DNA from: Pseudomonadota bacterium
GTDB taxonomy: Bacteria; Pseudomonadota; Alphaproteobacteria; Rhizobiales; Rhizobiaceae
Length of the DNA stretch: 14,023 nucleotides
Reading direction: 5' to 3'
NCBI GenBank assembly: GCA_023433855.1
Contig: JAEYTV010000473.1
Location: forward strand, 1-14,023
In this document: in pieces, positions 8,378 through 14,023 of the stretch
How positions within the stretch are numbered: the first letter of the stretch is position 1
Layout: every line of letters begins with the position of its first letter
The notes under the pieces: model-generated
What the model saw: the letters and a program-made list of their open reading frames with translations, nothing else
Database searches by the model: none
What the model was told of the DNA's origin: nothing
Program-made: the position numbers and the translations under genes

Positions 8378-8411
8378 CAGTCCGCTTTGGCCAAATTGGC
8401 ACGATTGAAGG

Positions 8412-8439
8412 AAAAGCCGGCGAACAGCCGGCTTTTTTT
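8412..8439 (+). terminator. Rho-independent terminator after lon
   Basis: A perfect 10-bp stem AAAAGCCGGC/GCCGGCTTTT with loop GAACA runs into seven T residues (8433-8439), 34 bases after the lon stop. Confidence 0.93.
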
Positions 8440-8555
8440 GTGAAAACCCCGCTGGACCCCTTGTTTTTCAGGCGATTGCGGAGCTTTTGGGTTGCCAAGG
8501 CGTGACGCCAGATTAATGTCGGCGCCGAACTACATGAGTCGTTCCAAAACCGCTG

Positions 8556-8562
8556 AAAGGGG
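8556..8562 (+). promoter_or_regulatory. Ribosome-binding site fixing the hupB start
   Basis: AAAGGGG lies 7 bases before ATG at 8570. It selects the canonical HU start over upstream in-frame starts at 8492, 8516 and 8534, which would add sequence absent from HU proteins. Confidence 0.8.
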
Positions 8563-8569
8563 TGGAAAC

Positions 8570-8845
8570 ATGAACAAGAACGAATTGGTATCCGCAGTGG
8601 CCGAAAAAGCCGGTCTCTCCAAGGGCGATGCCGCGTCTGCTGTTGATGCCGTTTTTGAGACCGTACAGGCTGAGCTGAAGAAGGGTGGCGACATTCGTCT
8701 TGCCGGCTTTGGCAGCTTCTCCGTTTCCCGTCGCGAAGCTTCCAAGGGTCGCAATCCGTCGACCGGAGCCGAAGTTGACATCCCGGCCCGTAACGTGCCG
8801 AAGTTTTCGGCCGGCAAGGGCCTGAAGGACGCGGTCAACAGCTGA
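8570..8845 (+). CDS. hupB: DNA-binding protein HU (HU-beta type)
   Basis: HU is a small dimeric histone-like protein that bends and compacts DNA and affects replication, repair and transcription. The 91-aa product begins MNKNELVSAVAEKAGLSKGDA, has the helical dimerisation half, then IRLAGFGSFSVSRREASKGRNPSTG, containing the conserved beta-arm proline motif RNPSTG that intercalates DNA, and ends with PKFSAGKGLKDAVN. The length is the family standard (about 90 aa). It follows lon after a strong terminator, so it is probably transcribed from its own promoter, which I could not place confidently; it ends at its own terminator. IHF subunits differ in length and arm sequence, making HU the better call. 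Confidence 0.96.
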   Translation: MNKNELVSAVAEKAGLSKGDAASAVDAVFETVQAELKKGGDIRLAGFGSFSVSRREASKGRNPSTGAEVDIPARNVPKFSAGKGLKDAVNS

Positions 8846-8876
8846 GGTTTCGCACCTGTAGCAGTCTCAATGACGG

Positions 8877-8904
8877 AAAGGCTCGAGCTTCTCGGGCCTT
8901 TTTT
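8877..8904 (+). terminator. Rho-independent terminator after hupB
   Basis: AAAGGCTCGAG (8877-8887) pairs with CTCGGGCCTTT (8891-8901), 11 bp with one G-T pair, across a 3-base loop. A T6 run ends at 8904, and the hairpin begins 32 bases after the stop codon. Confidence 0.9.
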
Positions 8905-8944
8905 CATTTCTCCGGTATGCTCAACATCCGCTGACCTTCGCCGC

Positions 8945-8962
8945 CTGTCATCTGCGTGTCAT
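8945..8962 (+). promoter_or_regulatory. Pho box (PhoB binding site) upstream of the phytase-like gene
   Basis: CTGTCAT (8945-8951), four bases, then GTGTCAT (8956-8962) matches the PhoB direct-repeat consensus CTGTCAT-N4-CTGTCAT at 13 of 14 defined positions. A weaker third unit CTGCCGC (8967-8973) continues the 11-base register with 4 of 7 matches. The site is 52 bases before the ATG of a secreted phytase-like protein, an expected PhoB target. No clear -10 element is visible downstream. Confidence 0.68.
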
Positions 8963-9000
8963 GCGGCTGCCGCAAAAGCGCCCTGTTCCACTTCATGGAC

Positions 9001-9007
9001 AGGAGGG
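9001..9007 (+). promoter_or_regulatory. Ribosome-binding site fixing the phytase-like gene start
   Basis: AGGAGGG lies 6 bases before ATG at 9014. It supports that start, which opens with a signal peptide, over an in-frame ATG at 8870 that lies before the hupB terminator. Confidence 0.85.
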
Positions 9008-9013
9008 CTTCCC

Positions 9014-11209
9014 ATGAGAATTTCCGCTCCCGCCGCACTGACGGCGGCTCTGCTTGCCTCTGCGGCGCTTCCCGCAGCTGCCGACCAGGTCTTCAACCGC
9101 ATCGCCTCTTTCCCGGTCGCATCCAACCTGCCTGCGCACAAGGACAAGACGAGCACCACCTCGGCAGAGATCATCACGGCGTCCGAAGACGGCAACATGC
9201 TGATCTATTCCGACAGCCCGCTTGGAGCTATCGGCTTCGTCGACATCACGGATCCCAAGGAACCGAAGGCTGCCGGTGCACTGATGATGGACGGCGAGCC
9301 GACCTCGGTGGCGGTTGCCGGCGGCAAGGTGCTGGTCGCCGTCAACACGTCGGGAAGCTATGTGAAACCGTCGGGCAAACTGGCGATCGTCGACCTCGCG
9401 ACGCAGTCCGTCAACAAGACCTGCGATCTCGGCGGTCAACCCGATTCCGTTGCGGTTTCCCCCGACAAGAGCTTCGCGACGATCGCAATCGAAAATGAGC
9501 GGGACGAAGACCTCAACGACGGCGAGCTCCCGCAACTGCCGGCAGGCGACCTCGTCCTCGTCTCGCTGAAGGACGGCACCGCCGACTGCGCCTCGATCAG
9601 GCGTGTCACCCTGACCGGCCTTGCCGGCGTGGCAGGCGACGATCCGGAGCCCGAGTTCGTTGCGATCAACAGCCTCGGCGAGATCGCGCTGACGCTGCAG
9701 GAAAACAACGAGATCGTCATCATTGACGGCAAGACGGGTGAAGTGAAGACCCATTTCTCGGCCGGCACCGTCGATCTTGACGGCGTCGATGCCAATTCCG
9801 ATGGGGCCCTGAAGTTCACCGGCAACTTGGCAGGCGTGGCGCGGGAGCCGGACACGGTGAAGTGGCTCGATGACGACCGACTGGTCGTCGCCAATGAGGG
9901 CGACTACAAGGGCGGTTCGCGCGGCTTCACCATCTTCGACAAGACCGGCAAGGTTCTCTACGAATCGGGCCTGTCCTTCGAACTGGCGGTTGCGCAGATC
10001 GGCCATTTCCCGGACAAGCGCGCCAAATCCAAGGGTGTGGAGCCGGAGGGCCTGGAGGTTGCCAGCTTCGGCGACCAGAAGTACTTCTTCGTCATGTCCG
10101 AGCGTGGCTCGATCGTCGGCGTCTACAAGGATACCGGCGGCGAGCCGGAACTCGTGCAACTGCTTCCCTCAGGCATTTCGCCGGAAAGCGCCGTCGCCAT
10201 TCCGGCTCGCAACCTGCTGGCGACTGCCAACGAGGTCGATCTCGGCCAAGACGGCGGTGCACGCTCGCACGTGATGCTCTATGAACTGGCGGAAGGCGAA
10301 GCTGCCTATCCGATGCTGCGGTCCGACATTTTCGACGGCAAGCCGATCGGCTGGGGCGCGATATCCGGTCTCGTTGGCGATGCGGAGCGGCCGGGTATCC
10401 TCTATGGAGTGAATGACAGCTTCTATGGCGCGCAACCGATGATTTTTACGATCGACGCAACGCGGAAGCCGGCCGTCATCACCTCAGCCCTTGCGGTCAC
10501 CCGCGGTGGGGCAGCTGCCCAGAAGCTTGACATGGAAGGCATCACGCTCGACAGCAAAGGTGGCTTCTGGGTCGCTTCCGAGGGCGACGCCGCCAAGCTC
10601 GTCCCTCACGGCATCTACAACGTCGACGCCAAGGGCGAGATCAAGTCTGAGGTCGGCTTCCCGGTCGAACTGCTGGCAGGCCAGACCCGCTTTGGTCTGG
10701 AAGGCATCACCTCGGTTGGCGAAGGCGACGACCTCACGCTCTGGATGGCTGTCCAGCGCGAGTGGAAGGATGATGCGAAGGGGACGGTCAAGCTCGTCTC
10801 GTACAAGCCGAAATCCAAGGAATGGGGCGCGGTTCGCTATCCGCTCGAAAGGACTGAAGCCGGTTGGGTCGGGCTTTCCGAAATCACCGCGCGTGGTGAC
10901 TATGTCTATGTCGTCGAGCGCGACAACCAGATCGGCGACAAGGCAAGGCTCAAGAAGCTGTACCGCGTGGCGATAGCCGATCTCAAGCCCGGCCCGCTCG
11001 GGGGCGAACTGCCGGTGGTCAAGAAAGAAGAGGTTCATGATTTCATTCCGGACCTGAAGAATGCCACCAACGGCTACGTCGTGGACAAGCTTGAGGGTTT
11101 TGCCTTTGACGCTTCGGGCAAGGCCTTTGCCGTCACCGACAACGACGGCGTCGACGATTCGTCGGGTGAGACCCTGTTCTGGGAGGTTCCGCTGAACATC
11201 ACCCATTGA
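9014..11209 (+). CDS. Secreted beta-propeller protein with phytase-like esterase domain
   Basis: The 731-aa product starts with a clear Sec signal peptide (MRISAPAALTAALLASAALP, likely cleavage AAA-DQ near residue 23), so it should be periplasmic or secreted. Residues about 25-430 look like a YVTN/LVIVD-type propeller with repeated blade motifs (GKLAIVDL, NNEIVIIDGKTGEV, PDTVKWLDDDRLVVANEGD, VEPEGLEV). Residues about 445-725 match the phytase-like esterase family (Pfam Phytase-like): DMEGI (506-510), FGLEGI near 559, WVGLSEI, VVERDNQ, KLEGFA near 692 and the acidic VTDNDGVDDSSGET. Substrate is unknown; phosphate esters are a reasonable inference given the Pho box upstream. It is monocistronic, with the hupB terminator before it and a convergent terminator after it. 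True phytase activity is not proven by the family name. Confidence 0.85.
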   Translation: MRISAPAALTAALLASAALPAAADQVFNRIASFPVASNLPAHKDKTSTTSAEIITASEDGNMLIYSDSPLGAIGFVDITDPKEPKAAGALMMDGEPTSVAVAGGKVLVAVNTSGSYVKPSGKLAIVDLATQSVNKTCDLGGQPDSVAVSPDKSFATIAIENERDEDLNDGELPQLPAGDLVLVSLKDGTADCASIRRVTLTGLAGVAGDDPEPEFVAINSLGEIALTLQENNEIVIIDGKTGEVKTHFSAGTVDLDGVDANSDGALKFTGNLAGVAREPDTVKWLDDDRLVVANEGDYKGGSRGFTIFDKTGKVLYESGLSFELAVAQIGHFPDKRAKSKGVEPEGLEVASFGDQKYFFVMSERGSIVGVYKDTGGEPELVQLLPSGISPESAVAIPARNLLATANEVDLGQDGGARSHVMLYELAEGEAAYPMLRSDIFDGKPIGWGAISGLVGDAERPGILYGVNDSFYGAQPMIFTIDATRKPAVITSALAVTRGGAAAQKLDMEGITLDSKGGFWVASEGDAAKLVPHGIYNVDAKGEIKSEVGFPVELLAGQTRFGLEGITSVGEGDDLTLWMAVQREWKDDAKGTVKLVSYKPKSKEWGAVRYPLERTEAGWVGLSEITARGDYVYVVERDNQIGDKARLKKLYRVAIADLKPGPLGGELPVVKKEEVHDFIPDLKNATNGYVVDKLEGFAFDASGKAFAVTDNDGVDDSSGETLFWEVPLNITH

Positions 11210-11224
11210 TCCGATGGACCAACA

Positions 11225-11256
11225 GGAAAGGCCGGGTTCTCCCGGCCTTTCCGTTT
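11225..11256 (+). terminator. Terminator between convergent phytase-like and aldo/keto reductase genes
   Basis: A perfect 12-bp stem GGAAAGGCCGGG/CCCGGCCTTTCC (11225-11236 and 11241-11252) with loop TTCT is followed by GTTT on the + strand. The T-run is weak but the stem is very stable. It begins 15 bases after the + strand stop; on the - strand no T-run follows, so it mainly serves the + strand gene. Confidence 0.72.
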
Positions 11257-11276
11257 CCCACATTCCACGCCTGCGG

Positions 11277-12263
11277 CTACCACCGCTGATGGACGTGTGG
11301 CGCGATCAGCCGGGCATAAATCTCCTTGGTCGCCGTCATCACGTCATCGGAGATCGCCGCAAGATCTGCAGCTGCCGCATTAGAGCGGGCCTGCTGCGCA
11401 TTGCGCGCTCCGGGGATGACGACGGTGACGGCTTCATTCATCAGGATCCATTTGAGCGCGAAGGCGGCCATCGACGCACCTTGTGGTACGAGCTTTCGCA
11501 CTTCCTCCACCGCTTGCAGACCCACTTCGAAGGGCACCCCCGCAAACGTCTCGCCGACATCGAAGGCCTCGCCGTGCCGGTTGAAGTTGCGATGGTCATC
11601 CTTGGCGAACTCCGTATCGCGGCTGATTTTGCCCGAGAGCAGGCCGCTGGCGAGCGGCACGCGCACGATAACCGCCACGTTTTTTCGCTTGGCTTCCTTG
11701 AAGAACAGATCGGCCGGTCGCTGGCGAAAGATGTTGTAGATGATCTGAATACTGGTGACGTCGGGATATTCGATCGCCTTCAGGGCCTCTTCGACCTTTT
11801 CAACGCTGACACCGTAGTTCCTGATCTTACCCGCGCGGCGCAGGTCGTCGAGTGCGCCGAACACTTCCGGGCGATAGAGCACTTCCGTCGGGGGGCAGTG
11901 GAGTTGCAAGAGGTCGAGGCTGTCGACTTCCAGGTTCTTCAGGCTGCGGTCGATGAAGGCTTCCAGGTTGACCTTGGTATAGCCGTCGGCGACGTGCGGA
12001 TTGAGCCTGCGCCCCGCCTTGGTCGCCACCATCGGGCGGGCAGCGCTGCGCGAACGGAGCACGCTTGCGATGATCTTCTCCGAACGCCCGTCTCCATACA
12101 CGTCGGCGGTATCGATGAAGGTGATCCCGGCATCGAGCGCAGCCTCAAGGGCAGCACGTCCCTCCGCTTCGGTGACATCGCCCCAGGAGCCGCCGATCTG
12201 CCAGGCTCCGAAGCCGACCTCGCTTACGATGAAAGATGTGCGCCCGAACGGATGTTGTCTCAT
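11277..12263 (-). CDS. Aldo/keto reductase
   Basis: The 328-aa product is an NADPH-dependent oxidoreductase of the aldo/keto reductase superfamily with a TIM-barrel fold, acting on unknown carbonyl substrates in the cytoplasm. The catalytic tetrad is complete: D51 and Y56 in FIDTADVYGDGRSE, K82 in VATKAGR and H122 in LLQLHCPP. The cofactor-binding end includes ALKWILMNEAVTVVIPGARN. The start at 12263 is chosen because GGGAGG (12274-12269) lies 5 bases upstream; a GTG at 12287 would add eight residues. It is convergent with the phytase-like gene and divergent from the SbcD-like gene, so it appears monocistronic. Substrate cannot be predicted from sequence. Confidence 0.93.
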   Translation of the reverse strand: MRQHPFGRTSFIVSEVGFGAWQIGGSWGDVTEAEGRAALEAALDAGITFIDTADVYGDGRSEKIIASVLRSRSAARPMVATKAGRRLNPHVADGYTKVNLEAFIDRSLKNLEVDSLDLLQLHCPPTEVLYRPEVFGALDDLRRAGKIRNYGVSVEKVEEALKAIEYPDVTSIQIIYNIFRQRPADLFFKEAKRKNVAVIVRVPLASGLLSGKISRDTEFAKDDHRNFNRHGEAFDVGETFAGVPFEVGLQAVEEVRKLVPQGASMAAFALKWILMNEAVTVVIPGARNAQQARSNAAAADLAAISDDVMTATKEIYARLIAPHVHQRW

Positions 12264-12268
12264 TTGGT

Positions 12269-12274
12269 CCTCCC
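12269..12274 (-). promoter_or_regulatory. Ribosome-binding site fixing the aldo/keto reductase start
   Basis: On the - strand GGGAGG precedes ATG at 12263 by five bases, a near-consensus Shine-Dalgarno site. Confidence 0.8.
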
Positions 12275-12372
12275 GCTGCCTATCCACAGGTCATGATACC
12301 CGGAGCTTTCTTCGCGCCGGGCAATTGCCTAAAACACCTGCTCTTGATCCAGCAACCAAAGCAAGCGATTCG

Positions 12373-13605
12373 ATGGCGTCCTTCCGTTTCATTCATGCAG
12401 CCGATCTGCATCTCGGCAGCCCCTTCCATGGACTGGCGTCGAGGGATGCAACTGTCGCGGAACTGTTCATCGAGGCGAGCCGTCAGGCATTTTCGTCACT
12501 TGTGGATCAGGCGGTGTCCCGGGATGTGGACTTCATCGTCGTCGCGGGTGATGTCTATGACGGCGACTGGAAGGACAACAAGATCGGCCTGTTCTTCAAT
12601 CGCGAAGTGTCACGACTGGAACGCGCCGGCATTCCCATCTTCCTGCTCAAGGGCAACCACGACGCAGAGAGCGTGATCACCAGAACGATCACGCTCCCCC
12701 CGAACGTGAGCGAGTTCCCTGTCACGAGACCTGGCACCTTCAGGCTCGAACACCTGAAGGTGGCGCTGCACGGCCAGGGGTTTGCCGAACGGTCGGCGAC
12801 GGAAAACCTTGCGCTCTCCTATCCCAAGCCCGAGCCGGGCTGGTTCAACATCGGCGTGTTGCATACGTCTCTGACCGGCCGGGAACCGCATGCGCCCTAT
12901 GCCCCCTGTTCCGTGGAGGACTTGCGGTCGCGAGGCTACGATTATTGGGCACTCGGGCATGTCCATGACTTCGAGGTCGTGGCGGAGGATCCCTTGGTCG
13001 TGTTTCCGGGAAACCTGCAGGGTCGCTCGATCCGGGAGCAGGGAGCCAAGGGCGCAGTGCTGGTGACTGTCGAGGACGGCCGGATCACCCATGAACGGAT
13101 CATCACCGACAGTGCCCGGTTCGCAGAGATGGCTGTGGCGGTCGACACGGACGACAGCATACCGGCCATCCTTGCCAAGCTGGAAGCTGCCCTGGACGCC
13201 GTGGCGCAAAGGATGGAGGGCCGCCCCCTCGCGCTGCGCATTCGCCTTACCGGCCGAAGCCGCTTCCGCAACGAGTTGAAAGCGCGCGCCGACGATTTCC
13301 GGGACGAGGTACAGGCGGCCTGCCATCGCTGCCACGAGGATATCTGGCTGGAGAAGCTGGAGGTCCGGCTGGATGCCGCGGCGGACCAGACCGGGTCAGC
13401 GGACATGCTCGGGCTAAAAGGGCTTCTGCCGGACGGCGACTTTCCCCCGCACATGGTTGCCGACGCCAATGCCAGGATCGGCGAGATCGCGGCACGCCTG
13501 CCGGGCGGGACGGGGGCGGGGGATCTGGCACTCGGGGACGATGCGGAGACTCTGCTTGCGGAGGCGCGCGAGCTTCTTGTCTTCCGCGCGTCGCGGAGCA
13601 ACTGA
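12373..13605 (+). CDS. SbcD/YhaO-like DNA repair metallophosphoesterase
   Basis: The 410-aa product is a calcineurin-like phosphoesterase of the Mre11/SbcD/YhaO type, expected to be a two-metal nuclease working with an SMC-like ATPase. The metal-binding motifs appear in order: AADLHLGSP (D11, H13), VVAGDVYDGD (D60, D63), LKGNHD (N95, H96, D97), HTSL (H164) and ALGHVHD (H196, H198). A C-terminal region of about 200 residues is less conserved, as in YhaO. The start MASFRFIHAADLH fits the family, although its ribosome site is weak; an in-frame start near 12001 would run antisense through the aldo/keto reductase and is rejected. The next gene, a YhaN-like ATPase, begins three bases after the stop, so the two are almost certainly translated together. 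Exact substrate is not known; I prefer YhaO-like to true SbcD because of the partner. Confidence 0.9.
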   Translation: MASFRFIHAADLHLGSPFHGLASRDATVAELFIEASRQAFSSLVDQAVSRDVDFIVVAGDVYDGDWKDNKIGLFFNREVSRLERAGIPIFLLKGNHDAESVITRTITLPPNVSEFPVTRPGTFRLEHLKVALHGQGFAERSATENLALSYPKPEPGWFNIGVLHTSLTGREPHAPYAPCSVEDLRSRGYDYWALGHVHDFEVVAEDPLVVFPGNLQGRSIREQGAKGAVLVTVEDGRITHERIITDSARFAEMAVAVDTDDSIPAILAKLEAALDAVAQRMEGRPLALRIRLTGRSRFRNELKARADDFRDEVQAACHRCHEDIWLEKLEVRLDAAADQTGSADMLGLKGLLPDGDFPPHMVADANARIGEIAARLPGGTGAGDLALGDDAETLLAEARELLVFRASRSN

Positions 13606-13608
13606 TCG

Positions 13609-14023
13609 ATGCGCTTCAACCGGCTCGACATTCTGCGGTATGGCGCCCTGACGAACAGGACGGTCGTGTTCCGCCCCGACGCAAAGCTGCATGTGGTTTA
13701 CGGTCCGAACGAGGCGGGCAAGTCTTCTGCCCTTTCGGCAATATCCGACCTGTTGTTCGGTTTTTCGAAGGTGGGGGAAAAGAGCTTCCTGCACCGGCCC
13801 AACATGTTGCGGGTGGGCGGGGAACTGGCGTCGCGGACAGGCCAGGTTCTCACGTTCCGGCGCAAGAACGGCCAGAAGAACACCATTCTGAGAGATCAGG
13901 AGAACGAGGAGGCTCTGCCTGAGGACTCACTCGCACCGTTTCTCGGCTCTTTGTCACGGGATGTCTTCGAGCGCGCTTTCGGGCTTGATTCCACTTCGCT
14001 TCGGGCAGGTGGCGAGACCATGG
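13609..14023 (+). CDS. YhaN-like SMC-type AAA ATPase (N-terminal part only)
   Basis: Only the first 138 codons lie in the window. The protein opens MRFNRLDILRYGALTNRTV and has Walker A GPNEAGKSS at 32-40, followed by LSAISDLLFGF, a pattern typical of the YhaN/RecF/SbcC-like ATPases whose long coiled coils separate the two halves of the ATPase head. The later segment FLGSLSRDVFERAFGLDS corresponds to the YhaN N-terminal AAA domain. It starts three bases after the SbcD/YhaO-like gene, so the pair likely forms a nuclease-ATPase complex analogous to Mre11-Rad50. The signature motif, coiled coil and Walker B lie beyond the window edge and cannot be checked here. Confidence 0.88.
   Translation, partial: MRFNRLDILRYGALTNRTVVFRPDAKLHVVYGPNEAGKSSALSAISDLLFGFSKVGEKSFLHRPNMLRVGGELASRTGQVLTFRRKNGQKNTILRDQENEEALPEDSLAPFLGSLSRDVFERAFGLDSTSLRAGGETM

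Noticed and set aside
8993..10159. 388-codon - strand frame opposite the phytase-like gene
   Set aside because: Overlaps a + strand gene with signal peptide, ribosome site and family motifs; the antisense product has none.
11214..12296. 360-codon + strand frame opposite the aldo/keto reductase
   Set aside because: The - strand frame has the full catalytic tetrad and a GGGAGG ribosome site; the + frame is a shadow.
12264..12372. LexA (SOS) box upstream of the nuclease-ATPase pair
   Set aside because: No GTTC-N7-GTTC or its complement is present in the divergent promoter region.
1..14023. tRNA genes, CRISPR arrays, insertion sequences or attachment sites
   Set aside because: No cloverleaf, regularly spaced repeats, transposase or integrase features, or terminal repeats were seen on reading through the window.

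Overview
The window is GC-rich alphaproteobacterial chromosome, most likely from the Rhizobiaceae or a close relative. The main reason is the clpP-clpX-lon-hupB order on the + strand, with proteins that match rhizobial family lengths (ClpP 210 aa, ClpX 425 aa, Lon 806 aa, HU 91 aa). I cannot name the species. I see no mobile element, CRISPR array, tRNA or rRNA.

Layout. On the - strand at the left edge is a periplasmic gamma-glutamyltransferase (1-1705, C-terminus cut by the window edge). It lies 67 bases downstream of a membrane-anchored diguanylate cyclase (1773-3065). A divergent intergenic region leads to the + strand proteostasis block: clpP (3369-4001), clpX (4281-5558), lon (5957-8377) and the nucoid protein gene hupB (8570-8845). 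Each of these genes has its own leader, and there are clear hairpin terminators after clpX, lon and hupB, so they look like neighbouring separate units rather than one tight operon. ClpX feeds ClpP, Lon is an independent AAA+ protease, and sequences resembling heat-shock sigma (RpoH) promoters precede clpP and lon.

Next is a secreted two-domain beta-propeller/phytase-like esterase (9014-11209). It is preceded by a near-perfect Pho box, which suggests phosphate-starvation control by PhoB. A convergent terminator separates it from an aldo/keto reductase on the - strand (11277-12263). At the right edge, divergent from the reductase, begins a SbcD/YhaO-like metallophosphoesterase (12373-13605). 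Three bases later comes a YhaN-like SMC-type ATPase (13609 to the window end, truncated). The pair probably forms a DNA-processing complex.

I found no convincing undescribed multi-gene system. The most useful non-routine signals are the Pho box, the RpoH-like promoters, a hairpin that contains the clpP stop codon, and a leader that could sequester the ggt ribosome-binding site.
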